Shown here in pieces: positions 21,741-23,648 of a stretch of 23,648 nt of DNA. Origin of the DNA: Candidatus Colimorpha enterica. GTDB lineage: Bacteria > Bacillota > Clostridia > Oscillospirales > CAG-272. The notes under the pieces are model-generated. The model saw only the letters and a list, made by a program, of their open reading frames with translations, was not told where the DNA came from and did not search any database. Position numbers and translations under genes: made by a program. The stretch lies in NCBI GenBank assembly GCA_000433515.1, contig FR891231.1, forward strand, positions 9,550-33,197, in the 5' to 3' direction. Every line of letters starts with the position of its first letter. Position 1 is the stretch's first letter.

Positions 21741-23648
21741 TCAGCGGGCAAGGATATTTTTCAGGTAGTATCCGGTATAGGAGCCTTTGACTTCAGCCAC
21801 CTGCTCCGGAGTGCCGCAGGCTATGACCGTTCCACCCATGTCGCCGCCCTCCGGCCCCATGTCGATGATATAATCGGCGGTTTTTATCAGATCAAGGTTG
21901 TGCTCAATGACAATGACGGTGTTGCCCTGATCGGTCAGCCTCTGGAGTATCGATATCAGTCGGTCAACGTCGGCGGAATGAAGTCCGGTCGTCGGTTCGT
22001 CAAGGATATAGGCAGTCCTTCCGGTGCTGTGCTTTGACAGCTCGGTTGCCAGCTTGACCCTCTGCGCCTCACCGCCGGACAGCGTTGTCGACGACTGCCC
22101 GATCTTTATATATCCCAGTCCGACGTCGGCAAGGGTTTTCAGCCTGCGGCTTATCTTCGGGATGTTCTCAAAGAAGGCAAGCCCCTCATCGACCGTCATA
22201 TCAAGCACGTCGAAGATGTTTTTGCCCTTGTACTTCACCTCAAGCGTGTCGCGGTTGTAACGCTTTCCCTTGCAGACGTCGCAGGTGACATAGACGTCCG
22301 GGAGGAAGTGCATTTCGATGCATTTCACACCGTCGCCCTCGCAGGCTTCGCATCTGCCGCCCTTGATGTTGAAGGAGAACCTGCCGGCTTTGTAGCCCCT
22401 GATCTTTGCGTCGTTTGTCGAGGCAAAAAGCTCGCGGATGTCGTTGAACAGTCCGGTATATGTCGCGGGATTTGAGCGCGGAGTCCGTCCTATCGGGCTC
22501 TGGTCTATCGCTATGACCTTATCAAGATTGTCGATGCCCTCGATTCTGTCATGCTTTCCGGGATGGGTTATAGCGCGGTTGAGCTGCTTTGCAAGAACAG
22601 GGTAGAGGATGGAATTTATAAGCGACGATTTGCCGGAGCCGGACACACCGGTGACGCAGACGAGCATTCCGAGCGGGATCGCGACGTCGATGTTTTTCAG
22701 GTTGTTCTGCCTTGCACCGATGATCTGAAGGAATTTTCCGCTGCCCTCACGGCGCTTTTCCGGAACGGCAATTTTCCTTCTGCCGCTGAGATAGTCTCCG
22801 GTTATCGAGGCGGGGTTGTCGATTATCTCCTGCGGGGTGCCGACGGCGACGACCTGCCCGCCGTTTATTCCGGCACCGGGTCCTATATCGACGATGTAAT
22901 CCGCCTCCATCATGGTTTCCTCGTCATGCTCGACGACTATAAGACTGTTTCCGATGTCGCGGAGGGCTTTGAGTGCCTCTATCAGCCGGTGGTTGTCGCG
23001 CTGATGAAGCCCGATGCTCGGCTCGTCAAGGATATAGAGCACTCCCATGAGCGACGAGCCGATCTGCGTTGCCAGTCTGATCCTCTGGGATTCTCCGCCG
23101 GACAGCGTGCCCGCCTTTCTTGACAGGGTCAGATAGCCGAGGCCGACGTTTTTCAGGAATCCGAGGCGCGAGCGGAGCTCCTTCACGATGTCGCGGGCAA
23201 TAGCCTCTTCGGTTTTGGTGAGCTTCAGTGCATTTACAAAGTCAAGCGCGCTGTCTATCGAGAGCGAGCAGAGCGCATCGACGGAAAGCCCGCCGACGGT
23301 TACGGCAAGCACCTCGTCGCGGAGGCGGCGCCCCTTGCATTTCGGACAGGGGATGAACTCAAAGAACTGCTCGTAGTACTCGTTCTGGCTCATTGAATAC
23401 CGCTGCTCGATTATGCTGAGGATCCCCTCGAATTTCACCCTCTGATGCGCGTGCCTGCCGTCGAAGGAACGGTCTATCTCATATATTTCGTCCCCGGTGC
23501 CGTTCAGGAGAGCGTCAAGCGCGGCTTTGGAGTAATCCTTTATCGGCATATCAAGCGTGAAGCCGTGTCTCTCTCCGACCGCCTCGTAAAGCGGCGCCGT
23601 CCATGTGCTGTCGTCAAGCGATTTGAAGCCGTTAACCGCAACCGCACC
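21741..23648 (-). CDS. uvrA: UvrABC excinuclease subunit A, C-terminal two thirds
   Basis: Damage-recognition ATPase of nucleotide excision repair. The frame is open to the window edge, giving 635 residues; the N-terminal 300 or so residues, with the first Walker A and the UvrB-binding part, lie outside. Visible from the N-terminal side: AVNGFKS and TWTAPLYEAVG (insertion domain), CPKCKGRRL, the ABC signature LSGGESQRIRLATQIGS and YILDEPSIGLHQRD of the first ATPase; then Walker A GVSGSGKSSL, the zinc motif CEACEGDG...CDVCKGKRYN, LSGGEAQRVKLATELS and YILDEPTTGLH of the second. The last residues (GSYTGYYLKNILAR) are a normal UvrA end. An ATG at 23549 is internal, not the start. Confidence 0.96.
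   Translation of the reverse strand, partial: GAVAVNGFKSLDDSTWTAPLYEAVGERHGFTLDMPIKDYSKAALDALLNGTGDEIYEIDRSFDGRHAHQRVKFEGILSIIEQRYSMSQNEYYEQFFEFIPCPKCKGRRLRDEVLAVTVGGLSVDALCSLSIDSALDFVNALKLTKTEEAIARDIVKELRSRLGFLKNVGLGYLTLSRKAGTLSGGESQRIRLATQIGSSLMGVLYILDEPSIGLHQRDNHRLIEALKALRDIGNSLIVVEHDEETMMEADYIVDIGPGAGINGGQVVAVGTPQEIIDNPASITGDYLSGRRKIAVPEKRREGSGKFLQIIGARQNNLKNIDVAIPLGMLVCVTGVSGSGKSSLINSILYPVLAKQLNRAITHPGKHDRIEGIDNLDKVIAIDQSPIGRTPRSNPATYTGLFNDIRELFASTNDAKIRGYKAGRFSFNIKGGRCEACEGDGVKCIEMHFLPDVYVTCDVCKGKRYNRDTLEVKYKGKNIFDVLDMTVDEGLAFFENIPKISRRLKTLADVGLGYIKIGQSSTTLSGGEAQRVKLATELSKHSTGRTAYILDEPTTGLHSADVDRLISILQRLTDQGNTVIVIEHNLDLIKTADYIIDMGPEGGDMGGTVIACGTPEQVAEVKGSYTGYYLKNILAR

Overview
The window looks like a chromosomal segment of an uncultured, probably gut-associated Firmicute of class Clostridia. 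Evidence is the GC-rich but AGA/AGG/ATA-tolerant codon use, strong AGGAGG ribosome binding sites, near-consensus sigma-A promoters (TTGACA, 17 bp, TATAAT), CCA-encoding tRNAs, class 1B dihydroorotate dehydrogenase (PyrK/PyrD), an archaeal/eukaryotic-type prolyl-tRNA synthetase and lipoprotein and sortase-like surface anchors. No insertion sequence, phage gene, CRISPR array or rRNA was seen.

Region 1 (1-6070) is a carbohydrate-related accessory locus. A LacI-family regulator, cut by the window edge, is divergent from four genes: a lipoprotein glycosidase of clan GH-A (GH39-like), a solute-binding lipoprotein, a LamG-like protein with a C-terminal membrane anchor, and a small protein with a PDTGD sortase-like tail. 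A perfect promoter overlaps a palindromic operator (core AACGTT), and a second, longer copy of that operator lies 219 bp upstream, so LacI repression by looping is likely. No permease or ATPase is encoded with the binding protein. The cluster ends at a 16-bp bidirectional terminator shared with a convergent tRNA-Ala.

Region 2 (6070-8245) holds translation genes: tRNA-Ala(GGC), proS, and a probable tRNA-Val(CAC)/tRNA-Gly(CCC) unit, each with recognisable promoters and terminators.

Region 3 (8324-18326) is a compact operon encoding all of de novo UMP synthesis: pyrC, carA, carB, pyrK, pyrD, pyrF, pyrE, pyrB, pyrI. Most neighbours overlap or nearly touch. A structured leader of about 125 nt ends in an intrinsic terminator just before pyrC, so the operon is probably controlled by attenuation. 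PyrI keeps its four zinc cysteines, so feedback-regulated aspartate carbamoyltransferase is expected as well.

Region 4 (18327-23648) has a TetR-family regulator, tRNA-Pro(CGG) followed by several hairpins, then on the minus strand a BrnQ-type branched-chain amino acid carrier (TTG start), a small unknown membrane-anchored protein, and the C-terminal two thirds of uvrA.

Most of the window is housekeeping. The parts most likely to hold something undescribed are the surface-glycan locus with its operators and the pyr leader RNA.
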